Positions 26,484-35,373 of a DNA stretch of 64,000 nt are shown here, in pieces (the stretch's first letter is position 1; each line of letters opens with the position of its first letter). The stretch is taken from assembly GCF_900156495.1 (NCBI RefSeq), contig NZ_FTNT01000011.1, positions 62,001-126,000 of the forward strand, read 5' to 3'. Source of the stretch: Williamsia sterculiae (GTDB taxonomy: Bacteria; Actinomycetota; Actinomycetes; Mycobacteriales; Mycobacteriaceae). A program made the translations under genes and the position numbers. Below the pieces are notes generated by a model, which was not told where the DNA came from, searched no databases, and saw only the letters and a list, made by a program, of their open reading frames with translations.

Positions 26484-26593
26484 CACACACCTCGTCCCGC
26501 ACCTCGACGCCGACAGTGACCTGATCGGCGCAGTCATCACCGATAGTCGCTTACACTCCTTACATTTACCCGACCACCATGTCAGGAGTCAAT
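26484..26593. promoter_or_regulatory. Divergent promoter region of EamA transporter and CGNR regulator
   Basis: The 110-bp gap is unusually AT-rich near 26548-26570, with a short direct repeat (TTACACTCC then TTACATTTAC). This is the likely site of the promoter for the CGNR gene. No perfect palindrome is evident. Confidence 0.4.
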
Positions 26594-27154
26594 GTGCTTT
26601 TTGCTCATGACACCGATGTCGCGCTGCAGTCGGCGGCCGCGCTGGTCAACACCGCTCGCCTCGCCGACGACGGCCTGACCACGACCGATGCACTGACGGC
26701 CTTCCTCGACCACTGGCGGTTCGGGGGGCGGCGTGACCAGACGGTCGCCGAACTCGACGAGGTACGCGCCCTGCGTCACCAGCTCGCGCAGTTCTGGCAG
26801 ATGACCACCGACGATGCCGCCGCCGAGGCCAACGCGATCCTCGAGGCTGTGGACGCACGCCCCTATCTGACGAGACACGACGATTGGGACTGGCACATCC
26901 ACGTCACCCATGTCGACGCCCCGTTGGCCCATCGGATGGGCGCCGAGGCCGCGATGGCCTTCGTCGACCTGATCCGCGGCGGGCAGCTCGATCGACTCGC
27001 GACCTGCGCCGCCGACGACTGCGACTGCGTATTGGTGGATCTGTCCAGGAACAGATCGCGCCGGTTCTGTGCCGAACGCAACTGCGGCAACCGAACCAAC
27101 GTGGCCGCCTACCGCAGGCGGTTGGCCGGCGCCGATCGCGACGCCACGGCGTGA
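26594..27154 (+). CDS. ABATE/CGNR zinc-finger protein, putative transcriptional regulator
   Basis: A 186-residue protein with an N-terminal ABATE domain (LFAHDTDVALQSAAALVNTA) and a C-terminal CGNR zinc finger. In the finger, CAADDCDCVLVDLSRNRS, then FCAERNCGNR, gives the cysteine ligands and the family's name motif. Members are thought to be ligand-responsive DNA-binding regulators, often divergent from transporters. GTG 26594 is preferred over ATG 26579 since AGGAG (26584-26588) is five bases upstream of it. The adjacent divergent EamA gene is its probable target. Confidence 0.83.
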   Translation: MLFAHDTDVALQSAAALVNTARLADDGLTTTDALTAFLDHWRFGGRRDQTVAELDEVRALRHQLAQFWQMTTDDAAAEANAILEAVDARPYLTRHDDWDWHIHVTHVDAPLAHRMGAEAAMAFVDLIRGGQLDRLATCAADDCDCVLVDLSRNRSRRFCAERNCGNRTNVAAYRRRLAGADRDATA

Positions 27155-27222
27155 TCGCCCCTTCCCCGCGACCGAACGCCCCGCATTGACTACCGTTGGG
27201 CCGAGGTCTGCCGTCGAGCGCG

Positions 27223-27238
27223 GTGGACGCACGTCCAC
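27223..27238. promoter_or_regulatory. Inverted repeat just upstream of ndh
   Basis: GTGGACG (27223-27229) and CGTCCAC (27232-27238) are perfect 7-bp arms separated by two bases. The element ends 18 bases before the ndh ATG and just ahead of its AGGAG site, so it may be an operator or a 5'-UTR hairpin. Confidence 0.4.
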
Positions 27239-27256
27239 GAACGACAGGAGATTCCC

Positions 27257-28741
27257 ATGAGCCCTGCGGGTGGTTCGCACCGTCACCACGTGGTGGTGAT
27301 CGGTTCCGGTTTCGGCGGTCTGACGGCAACGCACGAGTTGAGGTCGGCCGACGTCGACGTCACGATGATCGCGCGCACGACGCATCACCTGTTCCAACCG
27401 ATGCTGTACCAGGTCGCGACGGGGATCATCTCCGAGGGCGAGATCGCCCCCGCCACCCGGGTGGTGCTGCGCAAGCAACGCAACGCCGCGGTGGTGCTGG
27501 GTGATGTGGAACACATCGATCTGCAGCGTCAGGTGGTGAAGTCGCGTCTGCTGGAACGGGTCACCGAGACCCCGTACGACAGCCTGATCATCGCCGCGGG
27601 CGCCAACCAGTCGTACTTCGGCAACGACCATTTCGCCGAGTTCGCCCCGGGTATGAAGACCATCGACGACGCACTCGAACTCCGTGGGCGCATCCTGGGT
27701 GCGTTCGAGCAGGCCGAGCTCTCCGACGACCCCGCCGAGCAAGCCCGACTGCTGACGTTCGTCGTCATCGGTGCGGGTCCCACCGGTGTGGAGTTGGCGG
27801 GTCAGATCGCCGAGATGAGCGACAAGACCCTGAAGGGCACCTTCCACAACATCGACCCGACCAAGGCGCGGGTGATCCTCCTCGACGCCGCGCCCGCGGT
27901 GCTGCCCCCGATGGGCCAGAAGCTCGGGAAGAAGGCTGCGGAGCGCCTCGAGGAGATGGGCGTGGAGATCCAGCTCAACGCGATGGTCGTCGACCTCGAC
28001 TACGACGGCATCACCGTCAAAGAGAAGGACGGCACGACCCGGCGGATCGAATGCCAGTGCAAGGTGTGGTCGGCGGGTGTGGCGGCGTCGCCGTTGGGTA
28101 GCGATCTCGCCGATCAGAGCGACGTCGAGTTGGACCGGGCCGGGCGGGTGAAGGTGCTCCCCGATCTGTCGATCCCGGGGCAGCCGAACGTGTTCGTCGT
28201 CGGGGACATGATGGCCGTGGACGGCGTTCCCGGCCAGGCCCAGGGCGCGATCCAGGGCGGCCGGTACGCCGCCAAGGCCATCGAGGCCGGGTTGGCGGGC
28301 AAGTCCCCCCAGGAGCGCGCACCGTTCAAATACTGGGACAAGGGGTCGATGGCCACGATCTCCCGGTTCGCCGCGGTGGCACAGATCCCGATCCCCGGAA
28401 CCAAGAAGGTCATCGAGACCGAAGGATTCCTGGCCTGGATCGGGTGGCTGTTCCTCCACCTGATCTACATCGTCGGTTTCCGCAACCGGTTGGCCACCAC
28501 CATCGACTGGCTGTTCGCGTTCTCCACCCCCAACCGTTCACAGTTGGTGGTCACCGAACAGCAGGTCTACGCCCGCACCGCGTTGGGTCAGCTGCAGCAG
28601 ATCTCCAGCAGGCGACGCAACGCCGATGCGGTGGAGATCCCGCCGGTCACCACCGCCGACGCCGATCGTGACACCGGGGTGGAGAGCACGACCACCGCCG
28701 ACAAGGACGACGCACCCGACGCCGAGACTCAGGCCAGCTGA
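27257..28741 (+). CDS. ndh: Type II NADH:quinone oxidoreductase
   Basis: A 494-residue single-subunit, non-proton-pumping NADH dehydrogenase that feeds electrons to menaquinone. The FAD motif VVVIGSGFGGL is at residues 12-22 and the NADH-binding motif VVIGAGPTGVELAGQIAE near 172-189. The quinone-site region is LAWIGWLFLHLIYIVGF, a membrane-associating helix near residue 400. The C-terminal 30 residues are an acidic, low-complexity tail. ATG 27257 has CAGGAGATTCCC. It is the Rv1854c (ndh) orthologue by position next to the urease genes. Its 3' end overlaps ureD by 13 bases, convergently. Confidence 0.95.
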   Translation: MSPAGGSHRHHVVVIGSGFGGLTATHELRSADVDVTMIARTTHHLFQPMLYQVATGIISEGEIAPATRVVLRKQRNAAVVLGDVEHIDLQRQVVKSRLLERVTETPYDSLIIAAGANQSYFGNDHFAEFAPGMKTIDDALELRGRILGAFEQAELSDDPAEQARLLTFVVIGAGPTGVELAGQIAEMSDKTLKGTFHNIDPTKARVILLDAAPAVLPPMGQKLGKKAAERLEEMGVEIQLNAMVVDLDYDGITVKEKDGTTRRIECQCKVWSAGVAASPLGSDLADQSDVELDRAGRVKVLPDLSIPGQPNVFVVGDMMAVDGVPGQAQGAIQGGRYAAKAIEAGLAGKSPQERAPFKYWDKGSMATISRFAAVAQIPIPGTKKVIETEGFLAWIGWLFLHLIYIVGFRNRLATTIDWLFAFSTPNRSQLVVTEQQVYARTALGQLQQISSRRRNADAVEIPPVTTADADRDTGVESTTTADKDDAPDAETQAS

Positions 28742-29520
28742 GCCGGACGACCCTGGGGCCTGTCCTCACCGACCCCGTTCTCCGCGACCGCGCCGGTCGC
28801 GGGTGCGGGGTCGAGTGCGCTGATGGCCGCGCGCACCGCGGTCAACGACCGCCCCATCGCGGTGGTCAGGGTGGTCGACGGGGATGATCCGGTGACCGAC
28901 GAGGCGGGGAGGACCAGCCGCGCACACACCTCGGTGTCGGAGACCGCCGTGGGCCGTGGGTCGGGGTGGGTCAGCGTGCTGACCGCGCACCGCACTGTGG
29001 GCGCGGCGGGCTGACCGAGCCGGGACGGGTCGGCCAGCGGCAATTCGAGCCGGTGGCGCAGCACGGGCGTCCCGTCGATGTCGGCGTCCAACCGTCCCGA
29101 CCAGGCACCTGCCGTCTCCCCGGTGCGGCCGATCTGCACGGCCTCGGTGACGGTGACCGAGGCGTCGACCGCAGCCGACACCCGGCACACGGATTCGTGG
29201 TCGGCACCGCCGGCGACCAGCGTCGGTAGCGGATCCAGCAGCAGCCGCCCCCCGGCACCGACCTCGACCTCCCAGTCGGCGTACGACGTGCGGTCCGGTC
29301 GCGACGGCATCGCCATGGTGGCCGCCACCGCGGTCAGGTGCAGTCGTGCCCCCGGTGCCACCCGCACGACGACGCGGATGGTGTCACCGCCGAGCGGGGT
29401 GGCCGCTGCGGAGACCAGATGCAGTCGGTGCGGACCGGTCTGTCGCACGGCGAGCCCGCCGACGGCGTGGATCCTCGGCGACCGACCAGCGATCGCGGAG
29501 ATGACGACCTCGGTGTGCAC
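28729..29520 (-). CDS. ureD: Urease accessory protein UreD
   Basis: A 263-residue UreD/UreH scaffold that binds apo-urease and relays nickel from UreG and UreF to the active site. The sequence FNLTVV-like core is diverged, but the GxRLHLTAVAAT block, followed by WEVEVGAGGRLLLDPLPTL, and its place at the end of ureABCFGD support the call. Translation begins at GTG 29520, six bases after the ureG stop. The last 13 bases overlap the end of ndh on the opposite strand. Sequence conservation of UreD is always weak. Confidence 0.85.
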   Translation of the reverse strand: MHTEVVISAIAGRSPRIHAVGGLAVRQTGPHRLHLVSAAATPLGGDTIRVVVRVAPGARLHLTAVAATMAMPSRPDRTSYADWEVEVGAGGRLLLDPLPTLVAGGADHESVCRVSAAVDASVTVTEAVQIGRTGETAGAWSGRLDADIDGTPVLRHRLELPLADPSRLGQPAAPTVRCAVSTLTHPDPRPTAVSDTEVCARLVLPASSVTGSSPSTTLTTAMGRSLTAVRAAISALDPAPATGAVAENGVGEDRPQGRPAQLA

Positions 29521-29526
29521 CGGTGG

Positions 29527-30207
29527 TCAGGCACCCGCCGGCACGGCCGCCAACTGTGTGCGCACCCAGGCCAGCACCTCGGTCGCTGCGGGATCGTCGG
29601 TCAGCGAGATCAACGCGGTGGGCCTGCCCTCCCGAACCCGGGCGGCGTCATCGGCCATCACCTGCAGGCTGGCACCCACCTGCGGTGCCAGGTCGGTCTT
29701 GTTGACCACCAGCAGATCCGAGAAGGTCACCCCCGGACCGCCTTTGCGGGGCACCTTGTCACCGCCTGCGACGTCGATGACGAAGATCTGGGCGTCGATC
29801 AGGCCGGTCGAGAACGTGGCGGTGAGGTTGTCGCCGCCGGATTCCACCAGGATCAGGTCCAGCGGCGGGTTCGCCTCCACCAGGTCGTCGATGGCGTCGA
29901 GATTGGCGGTGATGTCGTCGCGGATCGCGGTGTGCGGGCAGCCGCCGGTCTGCACCGCGGTTATGCGTTCGTCGGGCAGAACAGCGTTGCGGCGCAGGAA
30001 GTCGGCGTCCTCGGTGGTGTAGATGTCGTTGGTCAGCACGGCCACCGACAGCTCGTCGCGCAACTGCCGACACAGGGCCGCGACCAGCGCTGTCTTCCCC
30101 GATCCGACCGGACCACCGATACCGATGCGCAGCGGGTCACCCGGGCGTCGGACCCGCCGGGGGTGGTCGTGGGTGTGCGGTTCACCGTCGATCAGATGTG
30201 GGGGCAT
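29527..30207 (-). CDS. ureG: Urease accessory GTPase UreG
   Basis: A 226-residue SIMIBI-class GTPase that delivers nickel to urease. The P-loop is [13 protein letters not shown] near residues 28-40. The nickel-binding CPH motif is present in [11 protein letters not shown], and the base motif VVNKTDLAP near residue 165. An N-terminal His-rich piece ([14 protein letters not shown]) may bind metal. It follows ureF by 45 bases and precedes ureD by six. Confidence 0.96.
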   Translation of the reverse strand: MPPHLIDGEPHTHDHPRRVRRPGDPLRIGIGGPVGSGKTALVAALCRQLRDELSVAVLTNDIYTTEDADFLRRNAVLPDERITAVQTGGCPHTAIRDDITANLDAIDDLVEANPPLDLILVESGGDNLTATFSTGLIDAQIFVIDVAGGDKVPRKGGPGVTFSDLLVVNKTDLAPQVGASLQVMADDAARVREGRPTALISLTDDPAATEVLAWVRTQLAAVPAGA

Positions 30208-30252
30208 GACAACTCCTTCACTCGGTACTTCATCGCGCGGTCGCGAGCCCGA

Positions 30253-30945
30253 TCATGATGCGAAGAGCGGGATCTCGCGCCGCTGGTGCCGTTCGGCGAG
30301 TACGTCGAACAGCGGGTCGGACAGGTCGGCGAGCTCCGCCGCGGCGCGGGCGGCGATCTGCTCGCACAACGGGGCCAGCTCGAAGGTGAGCACCGCGATG
30401 TCACCGGGGTCGGCGGCCAGCAGGCGTTGCCCGGCCGTCGCCGAACCCGTCATCGTGGTGTACACGAGGACCAATGCTGCCTGCCGGGCGTCGAGTCCGG
30501 TCACCGCGGCCACCCCACCCGCGATAACCGGCAGATGTGGACGTACCGGGTAGACCGACCAGTCCGCCTGCCGCGGACCCGCACCGGGCCGCTCAGGCCA
30601 CACCCTCCTGGCCAACCGCAGCATGCCCCGGCCCTGGACCATGGATGCTGCGCGGGCCGACGGCGAGGGGGTCCTGGCGTCGGTCTCCCGATGCGCCCGT
30701 TCCACCGACAACCGACCGTCGGCGACCGCGGCGCAGATGGACGCCGACACCAGTCCGGCCGTGGACATCCGCCGGACCAGGAAGTCGCGCAGCGCCGGGA
30801 TCGAGCGCACGGAGCCGTCGGCGATGGCCTGTTCCACCCCGCCGGAGTGCACGTGGCCGCCCACCGGCAGGCGTGAGTCGGCCAGGGCGAGCATCGTCGC
30901 GAGTTGCGACGAGGGTCCGGCGGTGACCGATGCAGACGGGTCCAC
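30253..30945 (-). CDS. ureF: Urease accessory protein UreF
   Basis: A 230-residue all-helical UreF, the GTPase-activating and scaffolding partner of UreG in the urease maturation complex. The landmark LALADSRLPVGGHVHSGGVEQAI near the N-terminus and the C-terminal region ADLSDPLFDVLAERH are present. GTG 30945 was chosen because it follows the ureC stop by two bases; a longer frame would run back into ureC. The operon has no ureE, as in mycobacteria. Confidence 0.9.
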   Translation of the reverse strand: MDPSASVTAGPSSQLATMLALADSRLPVGGHVHSGGVEQAIADGSVRSIPALRDFLVRRMSTAGLVSASICAAVADGRLSVERAHRETDARTPSPSARAASMVQGRGMLRLARRVWPERPGAGPRQADWSVYPVRPHLPVIAGGVAAVTGLDARQAALVLVYTTMTGSATAGQRLLAADPGDIAVLTFELAPLCEQIAARAAAELADLSDPLFDVLAERHQRREIPLFAS

Positions 30946-30947
30946 GA

Positions 30948-32669
30948 TCAGAACAGGAAGTAGCGCTGGGCCATCGGCAGGGACTCGGCGGGCTGTTCCT
31001 GCCACACCTCGCCGTCGATGTGCACCGTGAACGTGTCCGCGTCGACGGTGATCTCGGGGGTGGCGTCGTTGTTGGTCATGTCGGCCTTGCCGACCGAGCG
31101 GGTGTCCTTCACCGCGACGAGGCGACCTTGCAGGCCGAGCCGGTCGGCGATGCCGTCGTCGAGAGCCTGCTGGGCGACGAAGCTGATGGACGTCTCCGCG
31201 GCCGGCCGCGGCGCGGCCCCGAACATCGGTCGCGGCAGCACCGGTTCCGGGGTGGGGATGGAGGCGTTGGCGTCACCCATCTGCGCCCAGGCGATGGCTC
31301 CGCCCTTGATGACCAGATGCGGGCGCACCCCGAAGAACGCGGGCTCCCACAGCACCAGATCGGCGAGTTTGCCATCGGCGACGGACCCGATCTCGTGGTC
31401 GAGACCGTGCGCGACAGCCGGGCAGATCGTGTACTTGGCGATGTAGCGCTGCGCCCGCTGGTTGTCGGCGCGGTCGTCGCCGGGCAGCGCCCCACGTCGC
31501 TGCTTCATCACGTGTGCGGTCTGCCAGGTACGTAGCACCACCTCGCCGATCCGCCCCATCGCCTGTGAGTCCGACCCGATCATGGAGATGGCACCCAGGT
31601 CGTGCAGCAGATCCTCGGCGGCGATGGTGGTGCCGCGGATGCGACTCTCCGCGAAGGCCAGGTCCTCGGCGATGGACGGGCTGAGGTGGTGGCACACCAT
31701 CAACATGTCCAGGTGTTCGGCCAGCGTGTTGACCGTGTAGGGCCGGGTCGGGTTGGTGGAACTGGGCAGTACGTTCGGGTGCGACGCCACCGTGATGATG
31801 TCCGGCGCGTGACCACCTCCCGCGCCCTCGGTGTGGTACGCGTGGATGCTCCGCCCGGCGATGGCCCCGAGCGTCGACTCCACGAATCCGGCCTCGTTGA
31901 GGGTGTCGGAGTGCAGCGCGACCTGCACCCCGGTCTCGTCGGCCACCCGCAGACAGGCGTCGATAGCCGCCGGGGTGCTCCCCCAGTCCTCGTGCAGTTT
32001 GAACCCCGACGCCCCGGCGCGCAGTTGCTCGCGCATCGACGCCTCGCTGACGGTGTTGCCCTTGCCGAGCAGCGCGATGTTCATCGGCCACGGGTCGAGT
32101 GCCTGCAGCATGGTCGCCAGGTGCCACGACCCCGGAGTCACGGTGGTCGCCTTGCTGCCCTCGGCCGGGCCGGTGCCCCCGCCGATCAGGGTGGTGATCC
32201 CGTTGCCGAGCGCCTCGGCCATGATCGTCGGCGCGATGAAGTGGACGTGGCAGTCGATGCCGCCCGCGGTGAGGATCCTGCCGTTGCCCGCGATGACCTC
32301 GGTGGAGGGCCCGATGACCAGGTCGGGGTGCACCCCGTCCATGGTGTCGGGATTCCCCGCCTTGCCCAGCGCCACGATGCGGCCGTCGCGGATGCCGACG
32401 TCGGCCTTGACCACACCCCAGTGATCGAGGACGACGGCCCCGGTGATGACGGTGTCGGGGGCGCCCTCGGCGCGGGTGGCCCGGCCCTGACCCATCGATT
32501 CGCGGATCACCTTGCCGCCACCGAAGACGGCCTCCTCACCCGCACGGTCGGGACCTCCGCTGCGGTCCTCGGTGACCTCGATGAGCAGATCGGTGTCGGC
32601 CAACCGGATGCGATCGCCGACGGTTGGGCCGAACAGTTCGACGTAGCGTTCGCGACTCAGCGAGACCAT
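30948..32669 (-). CDS. ureC: Urease subunit alpha
   Basis: The 573-residue catalytic subunit of urease, which hydrolyses urea to ammonia and carbamate at a dinickel centre. The first nickel-ligand motif is DCHVHF, the carbamylated lysine lies in [12 protein letters not shown], and the active-site flap/His region is [13 protein letters not shown]. All are intact, and the length is normal (about 570). The ATG at 32669 shares one base with the ureB stop (TGATG), so translation is coupled. It is the third gene of ureABCFGD. Confidence 0.97.
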   Translation of the reverse strand: MVSLSRERYVELFGPTVGDRIRLADTDLLIEVTEDRSGGPDRAGEEAVFGGGKVIRESMGQGRATRAEGAPDTVITGAVVLDHWGVVKADVGIRDGRIVALGKAGNPDTMDGVHPDLVIGPSTEVIAGNGRILTAGGIDCHVHFIAPTIMAEALGNGITTLIGGGTGPAEGSKATTVTPGSWHLATMLQALDPWPMNIALLGKGNTVSEASMREQLRAGASGFKLHEDWGSTPAAIDACLRVADETGVQVALHSDTLNEAGFVESTLGAIAGRSIHAYHTEGAGGGHAPDIITVASHPNVLPSSTNPTRPYTVNTLAEHLDMLMVCHHLSPSIAEDLAFAESRIRGTTIAAEDLLHDLGAISMIGSDSQAMGRIGEVVLRTWQTAHVMKQRRGALPGDDRADNQRAQRYIAKYTICPAVAHGLDHEIGSVADGKLADLVLWEPAFFGVRPHLVIKGGAIAWAQMGDANASIPTPEPVLPRPMFGAAPRPAAETSISFVAQQALDDGIADRLGLQGRLVAVKDTRSVGKADMTNNDATPEITVDADTFTVHIDGEVWQEQPAESLPMAQRYFLF

Positions 32670-32992
32670 CAGGAATCCAATCTGCCGGGCGGGTCGAGGG
32701 AGATGCCCCACACCTCACGGGCGCCACGCAGCGGCACCAGCGTCACCGTCATCTCGATTCCGGGTTCGAACCGGACGGCAGTTCCCGCCGGGATGTCCAG
32801 CCGCAGCCCATGAGCGGCCGCACGATCGAAATCCAGCGCCGCATTGGACTGCGGGAAATGCACGTGACTGCCCACCTGCACCGGCCGGTCGCCGGTGTTG
32901 ACCACGCTCAGAGTGGTCTCCGGGGACCCCGCGTTGAGCTCGATGTCGCCGGCGGCGCAGACGATCTCGCCGGGGATGATGCTGTCGGCCAT
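32669..32992 (-). CDS. ureB: Urease subunit beta
   Basis: The 107-residue small structural subunit of urease, separate from UreA as in most bacteria. Typical motifs are [15 protein letters not shown] at the N-terminus, then [18 protein letters not shown] and [17 protein letters not shown]. It packs in the trimer with UreA and UreC and carries no catalytic residue. It starts at ATG 32992, 53 bases after ureA, and ends by overlapping ureC by one base. Confidence 0.96.
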   Translation of the reverse strand: MADSIIPGEIVCAAGDIELNAGSPETTLSVVNTGDRPVQVGSHVHFPQSNAALDFDRAAAHGLRLDIPAGTAVRFEPGIEMTVTLVPLRGAREVWGISLDPPGRLDS

Positions 32993-33045
32993 CGGACTCC
33001 TCTCTGGGGGATGGGTGCTGGGAGACGAGGTCAGGAGAGTCGGGG

Positions 33046-33348
33046 TCAGGAGATCGGGTGGTGCACGGTGACGAGTTTGGTGCCGTCCGGGAACGTCGCC
33101 TCCACCTGCACGTCGGGCAGCATCTCCGGCACCCCGTCCATCACGTCGTCGCGACCCAGCACCTCGCGACCGCTGCTCATCAACTCGGTCACCGACCGAC
33201 CGTCGCGAGCGCCCTCGAGGATGTGGTCGGTGATGAGCGCGACCGCCTCCGGGTGGTTCAGCCGCAGCCCACGACCCTGACGCCTGCGCGCGAGCTCGGC
33301 GGCGTAGGAGATCATCAACCGCTCCTGTTCGTGCGGGGACAGTCGCAC
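33046..33348 (-). CDS. ureA: Urease subunit gamma
   Basis: The 100-residue gamma subunit, first gene of the ureABCFGD operon. It shows [41 protein letters not shown] and the C-terminal [21 protein letters not shown], the standard UreA signatures. Translation starts at GTG 33348 behind GAGGAG. The 99-bp gap to the aldolase gene upstream contains an ACTATGAGT stretch that could be a -10 region; the operon's nitrogen-responsive control cannot be confirmed from sequence alone. Confidence 0.96.
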   Translation of the reverse strand: MRLSPHEQERLMISYAAELARRRQGRGLRLNHPEAVALITDHILEGARDGRSVTELMSSGREVLGRDDVMDGVPEMLPDVQVEATFPDGTKLVTVHHPIS

Positions 33349-33447
33349 CGCGGCTCCTCTGCGCCAGGCCCTCGCGGGCGATCTCTCGGGTGACTCATAG
33401 TGCCACGGGGACGGCCGGTCGGCTCGGCACGAGAAACGCGGGCGGAC

Positions 33448-34695
33448 TCAGTCGACGACGCCCGCCCGGCGGCGCAACTCCACCAGCGCCTCGCGGCCGC
33501 AGGACGGGGCGATGGCGGTGACGTCGGCGTCGTCCAGGGCACCGGTGGACAGTCCGCGCAGCAGCACCAGTGCGAGCGACTGTGCGGTCGCGGGTTCGTC
33601 CATGATGCCGGAGTCCTGGCGGTCGAAGTAGTTCTGCAGTCGACCCGCCGCGACGGGCAACGCTCGCCGGAAGAAGGTGTAGACGGCCAGCCAGCGGGTG
33701 ACCAGGTGTCCGGGATGCATGTCCCAGCCCTGGTACAGCCCGTGTTCCAACGAGCGGGTGACCAGCCGGAAGTGCCTGCGCAGCGCCGCGTCGACCTCCG
33801 CGGGCTCGCCGACCGGGATGACCTGGGTGGACCCGTCGCTGACCCAGACCCCGGTCTGTGCCGACGCGGCCAGCATCACCGATTTCGCGTGGTCGGCCAC
33901 CGGGTGCTCCAACGACTGCTGGGCCGGGACGATCCCACAGGCGGCGCTGTAGTCGTAGGTGCCGTAGTGCAGCCCGACCAGCCGCGGACCGGCCCGGTGC
34001 ACGGCCACGGCCAGCGGTGCGGTGCCGTCGGCGCCGACCACCGCCTGGGGGCTCTCGATCTGCAGCTCGAAGCGCAGCGCACCGGCAGGCACACCGTGCA
34101 CCCGTTCGAGCTCCTCGCAGATCAGCAGCACCGCGTCGACCTGCTCGACCGCGCGGAACTTGGGCACGGTGACGACGAAACCCGGGGGCACCCCACCCGC
34201 ACCGTCGAGCACGAGTTCCAGGGTGCGCAGTCCACGGCGCCGTTCCACCGCACCGAGCCCTTTGGCGCGCACCCCCGCGGTGGTCGGCCCTGCGGTGATC
34301 GGCCCCGCGTTCGCCGACCGGTCGACATCCGCCCAGGCGGCGAGAACTCGCCCGGCCCGGCGAGCATCGGCATCCTCGGTCTCGTCGGGACGCCAGCCGT
34401 AGCCGTCCTCGAGGTCGATGCGCAGGTCGACGATCGGTTCGCCACGCAGGCGTTCCCGAACCGCGTCCGCCGCACCGGCGGAGTCGAGGTCGGACACGGT
34501 GGCGTGGGACTCGTCGAACAGGGCGACGGCCTGCTCGCCCCACTGCTGCGGGGTCGTCACCTCCACGCGGTCGGCGGGCACGTACACCGTGTGCGCGGGT
34601 TGGGCGGCATCCCGATCACCGGGATAGCCGGCCGCCAGTCGGGTGTCGACCGCCGACAGCACCTCCTCCACCCGCTGCCGCGCCGACGCCGACAT
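33448..34695 (-). CDS. DUF6986 family aldolase-like protein (HpcH/HpaI superfamily)
   Basis: A 415-residue protein of the phosphoenolpyruvate/pyruvate-dependent TIM-barrel superfamily related to citrate lyase beta and HpcH. The block IVDLRIDLEDGYGW carries the acidic metal ligands, and LRFELQIESPQAV together with GLHYGTYDYSAACGI match the DUF6986 family. The likely reaction is cleavage of a C-C bond in a hydroxy acid or glyoxylate-type compound; the substrate is unknown. ATG 34695 has GAAAGG upstream; an ATG at 34731 is less likely. It lies between a thioesterase and the urease operon, an insertion relative to the M. tuberculosis order. Confidence 0.75.
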   Translation of the reverse strand: MSASARQRVEEVLSAVDTRLAAGYPGDRDAAQPAHTVYVPADRVEVTTPQQWGEQAVALFDESHATVSDLDSAGAADAVRERLRGEPIVDLRIDLEDGYGWRPDETEDADARRAGRVLAAWADVDRSANAGPITAGPTTAGVRAKGLGAVERRRGLRTLELVLDGAGGVPPGFVVTVPKFRAVEQVDAVLLICEELERVHGVPAGALRFELQIESPQAVVGADGTAPLAVAVHRAGPRLVGLHYGTYDYSAACGIVPAQQSLEHPVADHAKSVMLAASAQTGVWVSDGSTQVIPVGEPAEVDAALRRHFRLVTRSLEHGLYQGWDMHPGHLVTRWLAVYTFFRRALPVAAGRLQNYFDRQDSGIMDEPATAQSLALVLLRGLSTGALDDADVTAIAPSCGREALVELRRRAGVVD

Positions 34696-34738
34696 GACCC
34701 TTTCGCCGCTGCCCGATCGGTCCTGACCCATCGGTCGC

Positions 34739-35149
34739 TCAGGAGTTCTCGAGGTTCTGCAACCGCACCCGCCCCTGGGCCACCAGCCGGTCGTCGACGT
34801 CGACGATGTCGACGTTCCACAGCTGCTGGCGGCGACCACGGTGGACCGGCCGCGAGGTGGCGGTGAGACGACCCCCACGCACCGACTTGAGGAAGTCTGT
34901 GTTGTTGTTCACACCCACCACCAGGCCGTCGACACCGGTCTCCCGCAGCCACACCGCCGCGGAGATGCTCGCGAGGCTCTCCACCACCGCGCAATACACG
35001 CCCCCGTGCACGATGCCGAACGGCTGTAGATGCCGGGGACCGATCTCGATGGTGGCGCGTGAACCGTCGCCGGAGGCGCTGACCAGTTCCAGGCCCAGGG
35101 TCTCGTCCAACCCGGTGGACATGTACTCCAACTCGTCCGACTCGCTCAC
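34739..35149 (-). CDS. PaaI-like hotdog thioesterase (Rv1847-like)
   Basis: A 136-residue hotdog-fold protein of the PaaI/menI type. The motif HLQPFGIVHGGVYCAVVESLAS (about residues 40-61) includes the typical HGG turn and catalytic acidic residue. It is expected to hydrolyse an aromatic or acyl-CoA thioester. By position, between blaI and the urease genes, it is the orthologue of M. tuberculosis Rv1847. It starts at GTG 35149. The upstream 312-bp region carries an sRNA-like transcription unit in the same direction. Confidence 0.85.
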   Translation of the reverse strand: MSESDELEYMSTGLDETLGLELVSASGDGSRATIEIGPRHLQPFGIVHGGVYCAVVESLASISAAVWLRETGVDGLVVGVNNNTDFLKSVRGGRLTATSRPVHRGRRQQLWNVDIVDVDDRLVAQGRVRLQNLENS

Positions 35150-35240
35150 GCGGCCCTCCGTCTCTCCAGATCAGCACAGGTGAGTCCATCTTGCGCGATC
35201 AGCACCACCGACCGGACAACCGGGTGTCGACGACGACCGA

Positions 35241-35338
35241 GAATTGAATGAGCCCCGCATCTGCTGGAGATGCGGGGCCCATCCGGACGTGGATCGGGGG
35301 TCTCTGCAGCCCTCAGGACTCTCACGCGATCCGACGCT
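35241..35338 (-). ncRNA. mrsI: Probable iron-repressed small RNA, MrsI-like
   Basis: A predicted transcript of about 98 nt on the minus strand. It would start near 35338 under the TTGACA-N17-TATGTT promoter and end at the 11-bp hairpin 35278-35252 followed by TCATTCAATTC. A 5' domain can close by pairing GGATCG (35332-35327) with CGATCC (35296-35291), and a CCCCC run at 35300-35296 could act as a seed. The position between blaI and the Rv1847-like gene, the direction toward that gene, and the IdeR-type box match the M. tuberculosis sRNA MrsI (ncRv11846). Homology to MrsI is inferred from context and architecture, not from an alignment. Confidence 0.72.
35252..35278 (-). terminator. Terminator hairpin of the MrsI-like sRNA
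   Basis: GCCCCGCATCT (35252-35262) and AGATGCGGGGC (35268-35278) form a perfect 11-bp stem with a 5-nt loop. Read on the minus strand it is followed by TCATTCAATTC, a weak U-rich tail. It lies between divergent protein genes, so it must belong to a separate transcript. Confidence 0.75.
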
Positions 35339-35344
35339 GAAATG

Positions 35345-35373
35345 AACATAGGTTATCCTTACCTACATGTCAA
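35345..35373 (-). promoter_or_regulatory. Sigma-A-type promoter of the MrsI-like sRNA
   Basis: On the minus strand a perfect -35 box TTGACA (35373-35368) is followed after exactly 17 bases by TATGTT (35350-35345). Transcription would begin at about 35338. Confidence 0.72.
35348..35366. promoter_or_regulatory. DtxR/IdeR-type iron box
   Basis: ATAGGTTATCCTTACCTAC matches the 19-bp IdeR/DtxR consensus TTAGGTTAGGCTAACCTAA at 14 positions and keeps both half-sites. It covers most of the spacer and half of the -10 of the sRNA promoter, so iron-loaded IdeR should repress it. Confidence 0.7.

Noticed and set aside
35146-35349. A 67-codon frame on the minus strand beginning MFISASDRVR
   Set aside because: It runs through the predicted sRNA and its terminator and into the thioesterase start, has no ribosome binding site and no recognisable features. 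The sRNA explains the region better.
35348-35366. The iron box as a regulator of blaI
   Set aside because: The box is about 95 bases from blaI, and the only good promoter it overlaps points the other way. BlaI is normally autoregulated, so the sRNA is the more likely target.
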